Source of the DNA: Reyranella humidisoli
GTDB lineage: Bacteria > Pseudomonadota > Alphaproteobacteria > Reyranellales > Reyranellaceae
DNA: 64,000 nucleotides
NCBI RefSeq assembly: GCF_019039055.1
Contig: NZ_JAHOPB010000001.1
Coordinates: 2,578,001-2,642,000, forward strand
Direction: 5' to 3'
The first letter of the stretch is position 1. Each line of letters starts with the position of its first letter. The position numbers and the translations under genes are program-made. Below the pieces are notes generated by a model that ran no database searches, was not told where the DNA came from, and saw only the letters and a program-made list of their open reading frames with translations. Positions 35,696-45,084 of this stretch are shown one piece after another.

Positions 35696-36220
35696 TCAGG
35701 GTTTCTGCGGCCGGAAATCCTGGTCGGGGAAGGGTGTGCCCCGGGGCGCCTGGATGACGATGAAGCCGCGCTCGGTGGCCTGGTGGCAGGCGTTGCAGGT
35801 CGCGGTGAGGCGGGCATAGGCTTCGGTGAATTTGGGCGCGTTGCCGCTCTTGATGGCGGCAGCCAGCGCTTCCATCGGCTCCTTGGTCGTCGCTTCCATC
35901 AGTTCGCCGACATTGGTCTTGCCATAGACCGGCCAGACCTCCGCCGCCCCTTCGAAGGATTCTTCGAGTTCGTGGAGCGCATAGGCGGCATAGGCCCAGT
36001 TCTTCTCCTGCCCCGCGAGGCCGAGCTTGGTGTGCCGCGGCTGGATGGTCATGGTCATCAGATCGCCGAGGCTCGGCTTGAACGCCGAGGGCGCCGGAGG
36101 TGAGGCCGGCGCCGCTGTCGCTGCCGGTGGCGTGGCAGGTGATTGGGCGGCGACCAGCCCGACCGTTGCGACTGTGATCGCGCCCGTCAGCAGCGCGAGG
36201 GAAATGGCCTTGAGCGACAT
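35696..36220 (-). CDS. Periplasmic mono-heme c-type cytochrome-like protein (174 aa)
   Basis: Signal peptide MSLKAISLALLTGAITVATV is cleaved near AAQS (about residue 26), then a Pro/Ala-rich linker. The mature domain is a helix bundle with a single CNACH haem-c motif near residue 142 (ATCNACHQATERGF). The spacing (CxxCH near the end, long helices before) resembles cytochrome c' or c556-type proteins, in which the haem is on the last helix. Upstream are HTKLGLAGQEKNWAYAAYAL and HELEESFEGAAEVWPVYGKT. It likely carries electrons or senses small ligands in the periplasm. The start is ATG 36220. Confidence 0.8.
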   Translation of the reverse strand: MSLKAISLALLTGAITVATVGLVAAQSPATPPAATAAPASPPAPSAFKPSLGDLMTMTIQPRHTKLGLAGQEKNWAYAAYALHELEESFEGAAEVWPVYGKTNVGELMEATTKEPMEALAAAIKSGNAPKFTEAYARLTATCNACHQATERGFIVIQAPRGTPFPDQDFRPQKP

Positions 36221-36309
36221 GTGACTCTCCGCAGCTCTCGCCGGACCTTCTGGGCGATGACGATACCGGCGATAGCGCAGGCAACGACGACCAGCCAGAG
36301 CGCGCTCAT
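36187..36309 (-). CDS. Possible 40-aa single-pass membrane peptide
   Basis: A short frame, MSALWLVVVACAIAGIVIAQ then KVRRELRRVTCRSRPFP, gives one hydrophobic helix followed by a basic tail, an in-to-out microprotein arrangement. It overlaps the start of the cytochrome gene by 34 bases in another frame and would be co-transcribed with it. No Shine-Dalgarno is clear. Could be chance. Confidence 0.3.
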   Translation of the reverse strand: MSALWLVVVACAIAGIVIAQKVRRELRRVTCRSRPFPSRC

Positions 36310-36408
36310 CACATCAGCGGGAGCGGCGGGACTCGAGACGTATACCGGCGTTTCCGACGCCTGTGCCGCATTGATACCAGGTGGCCGGCAGGCGCAGAGT
36401 GGCTGGCA

Positions 36409-37692
36409 ATGAAGCGGAGGTCTTTCCTGGGGGCGCTGGGCGTCGGCATCGCGTCGGCGTCGACCGGCGGCTGCGGTTCGACGGCCAGGCTGGCAGCCCT
36501 GCCGGAGAAGCTCGGCAACCACGGGCGGTTCGCCGGCATGCCGGAGGATTGTCGCGTCGTGCTCGACGGCAGCAACGACCGGCTGTTCGGCCGCATCGCC
36601 TTCGCCGCCCTGCGCCGCGAGATGGACTACGCCCAGCGCACCGGCACCACCGTGGGCGAGGCGAACTATCTCGCGATCTCGGGCGGCGGCGAGAACGGGG
36701 CGTTCGGCGCGGGCCTGCTCACGGGCTGGACGCAGCTTGGAACGCGGCCGGTGTTCAAGGGCGTCACCGGCGTCAGCACCGGGGCACTGAGTGCGCCCTT
36801 CGCCTTCCTCGGGCCGGACTACGATGCCGACCTCGCGCGCGTCTATACCGACAGCAGCGCCGCCGACATCATGACCAGCCGCGGCCTGCTGGTCGGGCTG
36901 CTGGGCGATTCGCTCTACGATTCCGCGCCGCTGCGGCGCATGATCCGCGGCTTCGTCACGCCCGCGCTGCTCGCCGCCATCGCGCGCGAATACAGCGAGA
37001 AGGGCCGGTTGCTGTTCGTGGCGACGACCAATCTCGACGTGCCGGTCGGCGTGCTGTGGAACATGGGCTCGATCGCCGCCAGCGGGCATGCGCGCGCGGC
37101 CGAGTTGTTCACCGAGATCCTGCTCGCCTCGGCGTCGATCCCCGGCATCCTGCCGCCGGTGATGTTCGACATCGAGATGGGCGACAAGCGCTACCAGGAA
37201 ATGCACGTCGACGGCGGCACGGTGGCCCAGGTCGTCATCTACCCGCCATCCTTGGGCGGTGACGACATGCTGAGCGACGGGACCGCCACGCCGGGGCTGG
37301 TCGAGGCGCTGATGCGACGGCCGCGGCGGTTGTTCGTCATCCGCAACGCGCGGCCGGGCGCGGACCCGGAAACGGTGCCGCGCGACACCATGAAGATCGC
37401 CGACCGCGCCATCGCCACGCTCATCCAGTCGCAGGGCCTGAGCGATCTCTACCAGCTCTACGTCATCGCCCAGCGCGACGGCATCGAATACAACGTGGCC
37501 TGGATTCCCCAGAGCTTCACCGACCGGCTGAACGGACCCTTCGACCAGGCCTATATGCGCAGCCTGTTCGCGGTCGGGCGCGACACGATGCTGAGCGGAT
37601 CGGTCTGGACCGGCGTGCCGCCGGGCTTCAATGCGATACCCGTCCACAGCATGTCGCCGGCCAACCGGCGGGGCGGGACCGGCCCTTCGTAG
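36409..37692 (+). CDS. Patatin-like phospholipase, Tat/lipoprotein signal (427 aa)
   Basis: Serine lipid acyl hydrolase. The leader MKRRSFLGALGVGIASASTG ends in GGC, with a twin arginine plus lipobox-like Cys22, so the enzyme is probably envelope-anchored. The patatin fold starts with ISGGGENGAFGAGLLTGW (oxyanion GGGxxGxxxxG) near residue 91. The nucleophile Ser123 is in KGVTGVSTGALSAPFAFLG (GxSxG), and the catalytic Asp268 is in HVDGGTVAQVVIYPP (DGG). The dyad Ser/Asp and the oxyanion hole are all present. Its lipid substrate is unknown. Two in-frame Met codons are close, but 36409 starts the leader. Confidence 0.88.
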   Translation: MKRRSFLGALGVGIASASTGGCGSTARLAALPEKLGNHGRFAGMPEDCRVVLDGSNDRLFGRIAFAALRREMDYAQRTGTTVGEANYLAISGGGENGAFGAGLLTGWTQLGTRPVFKGVTGVSTGALSAPFAFLGPDYDADLARVYTDSSAADIMTSRGLLVGLLGDSLYDSAPLRRMIRGFVTPALLAAIAREYSEKGRLLFVATTNLDVPVGVLWNMGSIAASGHARAAELFTEILLASASIPGILPPVMFDIEMGDKRYQEMHVDGGTVAQVVIYPPSLGGDDMLSDGTATPGLVEALMRRPRRLFVIRNARPGADPETVPRDTMKIADRAIATLIQSQGLSDLYQLYVIAQRDGIEYNVAWIPQSFTDRLNGPFDQAYMRSLFAVGRDTMLSGSVWTGVPPGFNAIPVHSMSPANRRGGTGPS

Positions 37693-37713
37693 GCGCCGGT
37701 CCGGCGCGGACCG

Positions 37714-39141
37714 CTACGCCACCTTCTTCGCGGGCGGCGGCGACCAGGTGCCGTCGATGATCGAGGGCTGAGTCTCAGTGGGCCAGTACATGCGCAGCAT
37801 GAGCTGGAACTTGCCCTTCGGCGCGGGCAGCCAGTTCGATTCCCTGTCGGCGCCCGGCGATTCGTTCTGGATGTAGAGGTCGATCGAGCCGTCGGCATTG
37901 GCCTTCAGCTTCTGCCGCGCGCTGATCGAATAGCGGTTGATCGGGTTGGCGACGAAGTAGAAGGCGGCATCGTACATGGTGATCGACCAGAAGCCCTTGA
38001 CGGGCGGCACCTGGCCCTTGGCGAAGCGGATCACGTACTTGTTCTTGCCGTCATAGTCGCTTCCGTCCGCGTCCTTCAGCGACATCGGATAGATCGCGTC
38101 CTGCGGGCGGTTAGCGCCCAGCCCGATCGCCGTCACCAGCGCGCGGTTGAGATAGTCGGTGCCGTAGAGGCCGGTGACGGTGTCGTAGAGCCAGCCGTTC
38201 ACGTTCTTGACCGACTTGTTCACCTTGAGCTGCAGCATGATGCGGTCGAAGGCGATGTGGGGGATGCGCGCGACGAAGTCGGCATTGAGCTTCGTCTTGT
38301 CGAAGTCCTTGCCCGGCACCAGCCCGATGCGGGCGAAGCGCGCGACCGTGGCGGCATCGGCCGCGACCGGCGGGTTGGTCTTCATCAGTTCGGCCAGCAG
38401 GGTGAAGTAGGAGACGGCGTCGAGCGCATTCACCTGCTCGCGCACCGCCGTCTTCATGTCGACGGACGGATCGACCGTGGCGGCCGGCGGCGTGTAGTCC
38501 TTGCCCCAGGAGCTGAGCGGCACCAGCTTGCACTGGTCCTGGAGCGCATGGACGGCGGCATAGTCCTCGGGCGTGCCGGTGCAGTAGATGCGGCCCAGCA
38601 TCCAGACCAGGCTGGTCGGCGACTTGTATTCCTTCACGCCCGCGGGGAGCGTGCCCTTCCAGCCCGGGCCGGTGATGGCGTAGGTCTGCGCGCCGGTGCC
38701 GGTGGTGCGCGAACCGGGCACCTGGAAGACGGTGGTCCAGCCGTCGAGCAGCGGGAACAGGTAGTAGCGGCCCTTCATGTCGGGCAGGCTGAGCACCCAC
38801 GGCTCCTTGCCGACATCTGCCCAGGCGATCGTGTAGAGCGTGTCGGCGTTGGGCGCGGTGACGTCGCGGAAGGCAGCGTTGGGATATTCGCGGACGCGCG
38901 CGAACTGGCCCATCGGCGCGCGCGTGCCGGCCGGCGCGGCGACGTTGGTCATGATGCGCCGCGTCATCTCCATCGTGATCAGCGGATAGCCGTAGATGTA
39001 GGCCTCGGTCGCCAGCCAGAACTCCTCCAGCCCGCCGAGGATCGGCACGCCTTCCTGGGCGCGGGCGGGCAGCAGCCCGCCGAGGGTGGTGAGCGTGCCG
39101 GCGAGGCCGCCCAGGGCGGCGGTGCGACGGGTGATGGTCAT
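37714..39141 (-). CDS. DUF1254/DUF1214 domain protein, exported (475 aa)
   Basis: Export leader MTITRRTAALGGLAGTLTTL then PARAQ near residue 28, with a twin arginine. The mature protein shows the DUF1254 N-terminal domain (EAYIYGYPLITMEMTRRIMT near 46, then FRDVTAPNADTLYTIAWADV) and the C-terminal DUF1214 domain (VPPVKGFWSITMYDAAFYFV, RYSISARQKLKANADGSIDL and YIQNESPGADRESNWLPAPK). The family is exported, common in alphaproteobacteria, and has no settled function. ATG 39141 gives a normal leader; upstream in-frame codons are the shadow of the outer-membrane gene. That gene lies 17 bases upstream, so an operon is likely. Confidence 0.88.
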   Translation of the reverse strand: MTITRRTAALGGLAGTLTTLGGLLPARAQEGVPILGGLEEFWLATEAYIYGYPLITMEMTRRIMTNVAAPAGTRAPMGQFARVREYPNAAFRDVTAPNADTLYTIAWADVGKEPWVLSLPDMKGRYYLFPLLDGWTTVFQVPGSRTTGTGAQTYAITGPGWKGTLPAGVKEYKSPTSLVWMLGRIYCTGTPEDYAAVHALQDQCKLVPLSSWGKDYTPPAATVDPSVDMKTAVREQVNALDAVSYFTLLAELMKTNPPVAADAATVARFARIGLVPGKDFDKTKLNADFVARIPHIAFDRIMLQLKVNKSVKNVNGWLYDTVTGLYGTDYLNRALVTAIGLGANRPQDAIYPMSLKDADGSDYDGKNKYVIRFAKGQVPPVKGFWSITMYDAAFYFVANPINRYSISARQKLKANADGSIDLYIQNESPGADRESNWLPAPKGKFQLMLRMYWPTETQPSIIDGTWSPPPAKKVA

Positions 39142-39158
39142 GGCTGAACCTCTCTCCT

Positions 39159-40118
39159 TCAGAAGCGGACGGTCGCGCCCACGACGGGGCCGTAGAAGAC
39201 TTCGTTGAGGCCGAAGGCGGTGGCGCCGCTGCCGGTGTTGTAGTTCACGCCGAGCGCGCGGAAGCCGAGCAGGGCGGCGATCTGGTAGCCGGTGAACTGC
39301 CAGTCGTAGGAATAGACGGCGAGCGCCTGCCAGCTCAGCGAGTTGGCGAGGTTGAAGCCGCCGATGTCGCCGCGCAGCGTGATCATCTGGTTGGGCGCGA
39401 GCTGGTGGCGCAGCCGCAGGCCGACCAGCGGATCGACCCATTGCGTGGTGCCGCTGTCGGCCAGCGCGAAGCCCGCGCTGCGGCTGAGATTGAAGCGCGT
39501 CGTATTGGCGGTGATCAGCGCGTCGAAGGTGCCGGCCAGGTTGACGTTCCAGTAGCGGAAGCCGCCCACCGCCTCGAGCGTCGTCGCGTTGCCCGAACCG
39601 CCGTTCCAGCGCGCGAGTTCGTAGACGCCGCCCACCTCCATCACGAACATCTGCATGGTGAGGGCGGCGTTGGCCGTGGCGCTGAGCTTCAGACCCGCGA
39701 TCGGATTGCGATAGGCCGCCTGGCTGGTCGTGAAGCCCATCTTGGTGAAGACGAAGTCGGCATAGACGCCGACCGGTCCCTTGTCGGCCTCGAGATAGGC
39801 CATGAAGCCGATCAGCGAATCGCTCTTCTGCATCAGGTCAATGAAGCTCGCATTGGTATCGACCGTCTGGCCGTGCGTGGTCGTGCTGCCGCTCACGCTC
39901 ATCAGCCAGCCATAGGTCGCGGCCTGGAAGCGCCAGCCGTCCGAATCGGCCAGAGGAGCGGGGACGGGAGCGGGGACGGGCGCGGTCATCTGAGGCACGG
40001 TCGCGACCTCTGTCGCGGCCCCTGTGTTGGCAGCCGCCGGATCGCCCGCCATCGCCGCGCAGGCGCAGACCAGGCCTCCCCCGAAGGCAAAAGCGGCGGC
40101 CGCCAACTTCCTGATCAC
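39159..40118 (-). CDS. Outer-membrane beta-barrel protein (319 aa)
   Basis: Signal peptide MIRKLAAAAFAFGGGLVCAC then AAMAGD near residue 25. The mature part is a short Pro-rich linker followed by alternating strands (WRFQAATYGWLMSVSGSTTT, GVYADFVFTKMGF, LRLRHQLAPNQMITLRGDIG) and a C-terminal Phe (VVGATVRF), as in OMPs recognised by BAM. This WRF...YGWLM..SG pattern is seen in exported proteins co-encoded with DUF1254 proteins. The DUF1254 gene follows 17 bases downstream. Divergent from an AraC regulator that may control the pair. Confidence 0.82.
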   Translation of the reverse strand: MIRKLAAAAFAFGGGLVCACAAMAGDPAAANTGAATEVATVPQMTAPVPAPVPAPLADSDGWRFQAATYGWLMSVSGSTTTHGQTVDTNASFIDLMQKSDSLIGFMAYLEADKGPVGVYADFVFTKMGFTTSQAAYRNPIAGLKLSATANAALTMQMFVMEVGGVYELARWNGGSGNATTLEAVGGFRYWNVNLAGTFDALITANTTRFNLSRSAGFALADSGTTQWVDPLVGLRLRHQLAPNQMITLRGDIGGFNLANSLSWQALAVYSYDWQFTGYQIAALLGFRALGVNYNTGSGATAFGLNEVFYGPVVGATVRF

Positions 40119-40289
40119 GAGACCTCTCGAAAGCTACTGGACAAAGGTCGAAGCCGGGATTTGCCAAACCGTCCGGCGGGAGGCCATGATATTTTGCGCC
40201 AAAAGTGCAATCATCCACGCGTGACACTTCAGGAGACTCTGGCAAGCGGCCACGAGGCACTGCGACGGACCGGGGACAAGAACCGGACG

Positions 40290-41285
40290 ATGCGGGTCGG
40301 CCCCATGATGGGGCTACCCGCTCTGCTGGCAGGGTTCGGCGTCGAGCTTGCGCCCTTGCTCGCCGAGAGCGGCCTGCCGCCCGACAGTTTCGGGGACCCG
40401 GAGAATCGCTGGCCGGTCGACCGATTGCTGCACCTCGCCTCGCGCGGCGCCGAGGCGACGAACTGCCCGCATCTCTGCCTGCTGCTGGCCGCGCCGGTCG
40501 GGCCATCGGCGCTGGGCGCGCCGCTCGCCCGGCTGCTGGCCGGCGCGCTCTCGGTCGAGCGGGCGCTGCGCGGGCTCACGATGAACCTGCATCTCAACGG
40601 CGAGGCGCTGGTGCCGGCGCTGGCCACCGGCCCTGACGGGGCGCGCTTCAGCATCATGCCCTACGCCCTTCATCGGCAGGGCAACGACCAGCTCGAGGAT
40701 TTCGCGCTGGCAACCGTCGCCAACATCCTGCGGTTCCTGTGCGGGCCGCGCTGGGCGCCGCTGCGCGTCACCTTTGCGCGGCGCGAACCCGCCGATCGCC
40801 GGCCCTACGATTCCTTCTTCAGGGCGCCGCTGGAATTCGACGCGCCGCTCGGCGCCGTGTTCTTCGATGCGGCGTGGTTGTCACGGCGTCCCGAGCCGTC
40901 GCCGCACGGACTGGCCGCATCGCCGCTGCCGCTCACGGCCGAGGATCTCGATATCGCAATCCGCGCGCGCCGGGCCGTCATGGTCGGCCTTGCGCAGGGC
41001 AGCGTCGGTGTCGATGCCGTCGCCGTCGCGCTCGGTCTTGGTCGGCGCACCCTCAACCGCCGGTTCACCGAGCGCGGCACCTCGATCCGCGAACTCATCG
41101 CGACGGTCCGGCTCGAGATCGCCCAGCGTCTCCTGCGCGACACCGACCTCACCATCGCCGACATCGCCAGCACGCTTTGCTATTCCGACGTCGCTGCCTT
41201 CTCGCGCGCCTTCAGTGCGGGCATCGGCCGGGCGCCGGCGGCGTGGCGCAACGCCCAGCGGGCACCGCTCTCCGACCAGGGGTGA
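40290..41285 (+). CDS. AraC-family transcriptional regulator (arabinose-binding-type N domain)
   Basis: A 331-residue regulator of the two-domain AraC/OruR type. The N-terminal domain (about 1-215) has GLPALLAGFGVELAPLLAES and LHLNGEALVP, as in Arabinose_bd-type ligand domains. The C-terminal HTH pair is typical: VAVALGLGRRTLNRRFTERG and ADIASTLCYSDVAAFSRAFS, followed by IGRAPAAWRNAQR. I put the start at ATG 40290; a GTG at 40221 adds 23 residues (VTLQETLASG...) and cannot be excluded, as neither has a strong Shine-Dalgarno. Divergent from the outer-membrane/DUF1254 pair, its likely target. Confidence 0.85.
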   Translation: MRVGPMMGLPALLAGFGVELAPLLAESGLPPDSFGDPENRWPVDRLLHLASRGAEATNCPHLCLLLAAPVGPSALGAPLARLLAGALSVERALRGLTMNLHLNGEALVPALATGPDGARFSIMPYALHRQGNDQLEDFALATVANILRFLCGPRWAPLRVTFARREPADRRPYDSFFRAPLEFDAPLGAVFFDAAWLSRRPEPSPHGLAASPLPLTAEDLDIAIRARRAVMVGLAQGSVGVDAVAVALGLGRRTLNRRFTERGTSIRELIATVRLEIAQRLLRDTDLTIADIASTLCYSDVAAFSRAFSAGIGRAPAAWRNAQRAPLSDQG

Positions 41286-41448
41286 TTCGAACCCTGCATC
41301 GGCGGCGCTTCAGAGCGTCCGCAATCCGCGGACGGATCGTCGCGGCGCGCCGCAATCGAGCGACCTTGCGGGCCCACATCATTGACAAAAAATACACGCA
41401 GCCAAAGGGTTTCTGCCAATTCCCCTCCGGATTGTAAGGACGTGAACC

Positions 41449-43833
41449 ATGGCCGCTGTCTACAACACACCCAAGGGAGGCCTCTACGGAGGCCCCTTCG
41501 ATTCTTCGGGTCTCGAACCCAACGTCCGCGCCGTCCTGATGGATTATCGCTGGACGACGGCCTATGGCGGCGACACCGCCGCGACGCTTGCCACCTTCTC
41601 GTTTCCGAAATCGGCGCAGGATTATCTCGTCGTGCCGGGCTATCCGAGGGTCGAGCAGGTCTCCGAATTCTCACCGATGAACCAGTACGAGAAGGACGCG
41701 ACGCGCATCGCCTTCAACCTGGTGTCGTCCTACACGCAGCTCAAGTTCACCGAGGTCGCGTCGGGGCTTGCCACGGATGCGACCTTCCGCCTGGCCCGCG
41801 ACATCTCGATGTCGATCTCCAATTTCCCGCCGAACGAGGGCACTTACTCCGCTTCGGACAGTCGGGCCGCCGGCGACACGTTCATCGGCAAGGACAATGG
41901 ATGGATCGTGCCGGAGCCGGGCGAGGTGCCGATCTTCTTCGGCACCGACCAGTTCACCACCATCATGCACGAGATGGGGCACAGCTTCGGCCTGAAGCAC
42001 GGTCATGACGACAGCTTCAACGGCAAGCTCGCGGACGCGCGCGACGACGTCGAATTCTCGATCATGACCTACGCCGCCTATATCGGCGCCGACGTGGGGG
42101 GCGCCGAGCCGGCCCATATCGGCTCGTCGGCGCAGAGCTACATGATGTACGATATCGCCGCGCTGCAGGCCTATTACGGCGCCAATTTCGACGCCGTCGG
42201 CGTCGCGCGCACCTACACCTGGGACAACTCGACCGGCCAGCAGTACATCAACGGCAGCGTGGCGGCGAACACCGGCACGACGGCGACCGGTAAGATCTTC
42301 TCGACCGTGTGGACGCAGGGCGCGACCACGACCTACGACCTCAGCAACTTCAGCGGCAACCAGGTCGACGACCTGCGGGCCGGGCAATGGCTGAATTTCT
42401 CCAAGGCGCAGATCGCCGACCTCAACATGAACGCCGCGCCCGGCACCACCGCCTACAACAACCTGGCCAACGGCAACATCTACAACACGCTGCTCTACAA
42501 CGCCGACACGCGCTCGCTGATCGGCAACCTGATCACTGGCGCCGGCAACGACCAGATCACTGGCAACGAACTGAACAACATCCTCACGGCCAATGGCGGC
42601 AACGATGGGCTGAACGGCGGTGGCGGCATCGACGTGCTCTATGCCGGCGACGGCGACGACAGCCTGGCCGGCGGCACGGCGATAGGCGGCGTCAACCAGC
42701 TTTGGGGCGGAAAGGACACCGACACCGTCACCTACGAAGCGCAGACCGTGGTCGTGTATGTCGATCTCGGCGCCGGGGCCGGCTATCTGAAGGAGGACGG
42801 CGTGCTGGTCCTCACCGATGCGCTGGACTCGATCGAGAACGCCACCGGCGGCAGCAACAACGACACGCTGATCGGCGACGAGGGCAACAACTTCCTGGAC
42901 GGCGGCGCCGGACAGAACGCGCTCTACGGGTTGGACGGCAACGACAGCTTCGCCGGCGGCACCGCGACCGGCGGCACCAACCAGCTGTGGGGCGGCGAGG
43001 GAACCAACACGGTCGACTATACGGACATGGCGGCGGCGGTGCGGGTCGATCTCGGCGCCGGCGCCGGCTACGTACTGAGCGGCAGCGTCTTCGTCCTCGC
43101 CGACCAGATGAGCAACATCGACAACGCCATCGGCGGCGCGGGGAACGACCGGCTGATCGGCGACGGGGGCAACAACCGGCTGGAGGGCGGCCTCGGGTCG
43201 AACGCGCTCTACGGTCTCGGCGGCGACGATACCTTCGTGGGCGGCCTGGCCGCCGGGCTGGGCAAGACCGCCGATCCGGACGCCGACCCGGTGTATCCGC
43301 CGGCGGCCGATATCGACGTCAGCCAGCTCTGGGGCGGGACCGGCGTGAACACCGTCGACTACTCGGCGCAGACGCGCAGCGTCTATGTCGACCTGGCGCA
43401 GCAGCTCGGCTGGGTCTGGTACAAGGGCGTGCTCACGCTCACCGACCAGATGAACTCGATCCAGAACGCGATGGGCGGCACGATCGGCGACACGCTGATC
43501 GGCAACGGCGCGATCAACTACTTCGAGGGGCTGGGCGGCGCCGACAAGCTCTATGCCGGTGGCGGCGTCGTGACCTTCGGCTACCAGAGCTATGACGACA
43601 GCAACCTGGAGACGGGCTACGACACGATCGTCGATTTCATCCTCGGCACCGACAAGATCGACCTCACCGCGTTAAACAAGGACTTCGAGCATGTCTGGAT
43701 CGAGAACGCCGGCACGTCGCACTCGGTCTATGTCGTGCAGACGCCCGGCGAGTTCAACATCCTGACCGACCTCGCGATCAGCATCAGCAGCACCGTCGCC
43801 GGCCAGCTGACGGAGCAGGACTTCCTCTTCTGA
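41449..43833 (+). CDS. Serralysin-like M10 metalloprotease with RTX repeats (794 aa)
   Basis: Secreted zinc protease. The zinc motif HEMGHSFGLKH (HExxHxxGxxH) starts at His174, and the Met-turn SIMTY has Met206. The first 240 residues are the catalytic domain, without a cleavable signal. From about residue 360 come nonapeptide RTX repeats (GAGNDQITGN, GGNDGLNGGGGIDVLYAGDG then DDSLAGG, GGSNNDTLIGDEGNNFLDGG), arranged as three or four larger units each opening with QLWGG..(T/V)N.VDY and closing with a DxxxNIDNAIGG-type segment. They bind Ca2+ after type I secretion. The end (DLAISISSTVAGQLTEQDFLF) fits a serralysin C-terminal signal. No ABC/MFP/TolC genes lie nearby. Confidence 0.93.
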   Translation: MAAVYNTPKGGLYGGPFDSSGLEPNVRAVLMDYRWTTAYGGDTAATLATFSFPKSAQDYLVVPGYPRVEQVSEFSPMNQYEKDATRIAFNLVSSYTQLKFTEVASGLATDATFRLARDISMSISNFPPNEGTYSASDSRAAGDTFIGKDNGWIVPEPGEVPIFFGTDQFTTIMHEMGHSFGLKHGHDDSFNGKLADARDDVEFSIMTYAAYIGADVGGAEPAHIGSSAQSYMMYDIAALQAYYGANFDAVGVARTYTWDNSTGQQYINGSVAANTGTTATGKIFSTVWTQGATTTYDLSNFSGNQVDDLRAGQWLNFSKAQIADLNMNAAPGTTAYNNLANGNIYNTLLYNADTRSLIGNLITGAGNDQITGNELNNILTANGGNDGLNGGGGIDVLYAGDGDDSLAGGTAIGGVNQLWGGKDTDTVTYEAQTVVVYVDLGAGAGYLKEDGVLVLTDALDSIENATGGSNNDTLIGDEGNNFLDGGAGQNALYGLDGNDSFAGGTATGGTNQLWGGEGTNTVDYTDMAAAVRVDLGAGAGYVLSGSVFVLADQMSNIDNAIGGAGNDRLIGDGGNNRLEGGLGSNALYGLGGDDTFVGGLAAGLGKTADPDADPVYPPAADIDVSQLWGGTGVNTVDYSAQTRSVYVDLAQQLGWVWYKGVLTLTDQMNSIQNAMGGTIGDTLIGNGAINYFEGLGGADKLYAGGGVVTFGYQSYDDSNLETGYDTIVDFILGTDKIDLTALNKDFEHVWIENAGTSHSVYVVQTPGEFNILTDLAISISSTVAGQLTEQDFLF

Positions 43834-43870
43834 GGGCCGGGATCGGCTGACGGCGGGGATCTTCCGGCCG

Positions 43871-44461
43871 TCAGGCCGGGCCGGTTTCCCCGCCCACGGC
43901 GCCGCCGCCCGTGCCGGCTGCCGCGAAGGCGCGCGGCCGGTCCTTCGCGGAGTGGCGGAACATCAGGTTCCACAGCACGTCCTTGCCCAGCACGCGGCTG
44001 ATCTCGCGCAGCGCGAAGAACGGCAGCAGCGACACCGCGATGGCGGCCCACGCCGCGGCGATGCCGCTCCACGAGCCGCCGCCGATCTTGGGAATGCTGG
44101 CCCGTGCCGTCGCGCCCGAGAGCAGGCCGACCGCCATGCGTTCGACAATGTGGAAGAGGATGAACACGACGGCGAACAGGCAGGATTTGTAGAGCACCGA
44201 CCAGAACAGCGGCAGGTGCTCGAAGCGCCGGCCGAGCTTCAGGTCCTCGGCGACCAGCATCACCTTGCCCAGCACGGCGGCATTGATGACGGCGAAGCCC
44301 TGCAGCATGAGATGGCCGTGCTGGTGGCCCAGCGCCACATACTCGTTCAGCAGGAACAGAGCGAAGACCACCCAAAGATAGAGGAACATCACCGTGAAGC
44401 GGTGGAATTCCTCGATGCCCTTCTCGGCCAGCCGGTGCATCCGGCCCTTGTCCTGTTCCAT
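43871..44461 (-). CDS. Hypothetical membrane protein, 196 aa
   Basis: Starts MEQDKGRMHRLAEKGIEEFH followed by four or so helices (VMFLYLWVVFALFLLNEYVA near 24, LQGFAVINAAVLGKVMLVAE, LYKSCLFAVVFILFHIVERM and a last one). A short charged loop (DLKLGRRFEHLPLFW) separates pairs. The family resembles uncharacterised bacterial membrane proteins, but I cannot name it. ATG 44461 was chosen over 44515 because upstream codons are Arg/His-rich. Convergent with the protease; divergent from the lipoprotein. Confidence 0.65.
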   Translation of the reverse strand: MEQDKGRMHRLAEKGIEEFHRFTVMFLYLWVVFALFLLNEYVALGHQHGHLMLQGFAVINAAVLGKVMLVAEDLKLGRRFEHLPLFWSVLYKSCLFAVVFILFHIVERMAVGLLSGATARASIPKIGGGSWSGIAAAWAAIAVSLLPFFALREISRVLGKDVLWNLMFRHSAKDRPRAFAAAGTGGGAVGGETGPA

Positions 44462-44652
44462 GGATCGCAGTCTTTCGTCGCGGCGGGAGTGCTGCCTTAG
44501 CGGGCGAGGCCCCACGCCCGCAAGCGGGCGGGCGGGCGCAACTCCGGCGGCCCGAAAGCGTTTTCGGGGAGAGACGATGGCCGACCCCGCCTTGGTTTGG
44601 CCCGAGACCTTTCCGATAATGGCGCTGCCCGCGAGCGGGCCTGGAGGGAGCG

Positions 44653-45048
44653 ATGCCGAGGATTTCCGTGGGACGTGCGTCTTTGAACCTCATGCCCGTG
44701 CGACTGGCGCTGGTGGCCGGCCTCGGCCTCGCGCTGGCGGCCTGCCAGGGCGACGGCTACGGCGCGCCGAGCGGCGCCTATCCGGCCGCGCCGGGCTACT
44801 ACAACACCAACTACGCCCCGCCGCCGGCCCCGCGCTACGGCTACGCCCAGCCCGCGCCCAATTACTACTACGGCAACCAGCCTCAGCAGAACGTCCGGTA
44901 CAATCAGGCCGACGGCCGCCGCTACACCAGCGTGACCGTGGTCAACCGCGGGCAGAACGGCTACCGCGACGACGTGGTCCAGCAGCAGGTCGTCTGCGGC
45001 AGCCAGTATTACGACGGCTACCGCACCCGCACCGCGCCGCGGTGCTGA
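44653..45048 (+). CDS. Tyr-rich putative lipoprotein, 131 aa
   Basis: The leader (LMPVRLALVAGLGLALAACQ) has a lipobox LALAAC with Cys31. The mature part is strikingly rich in Tyr, Pro, Gly and Asn (YYNTNYAPPPAPRYGYAQPA, NYYYGNQPQQN). The C-terminal half is beta-like (RYTSVTVVNRGQNGYRD) with two Cys, including the last residue. GGAGG lies 7 bases before ATG 44653; an ATG at 44692 would shorten the leader. Function unknown; such surface lipoproteins are common. Confidence 0.6.
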   Translation: MPRISVGRASLNLMPVRLALVAGLGLALAACQGDGYGAPSGAYPAAPGYYNTNYAPPPAPRYGYAQPAPNYYYGNQPQQNVRYNQADGRRYTSVTVVNRGQNGYRDDVVQQQVVCGSQYYDGYRTRTAPRC

Positions 45049-45084
45049 GCGCACGTAGTCTCCTCGACGCATGGAAGAGGAGGG

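Noticed and set aside
42500..43600. Repetitive DNA in the protease gene, considered as a CRISPR or satellite array
   Set aside because: It is explained by the RTX nonapeptide repeats encoded in frame; there are no spacers or conserved direct repeats of CRISPR type.
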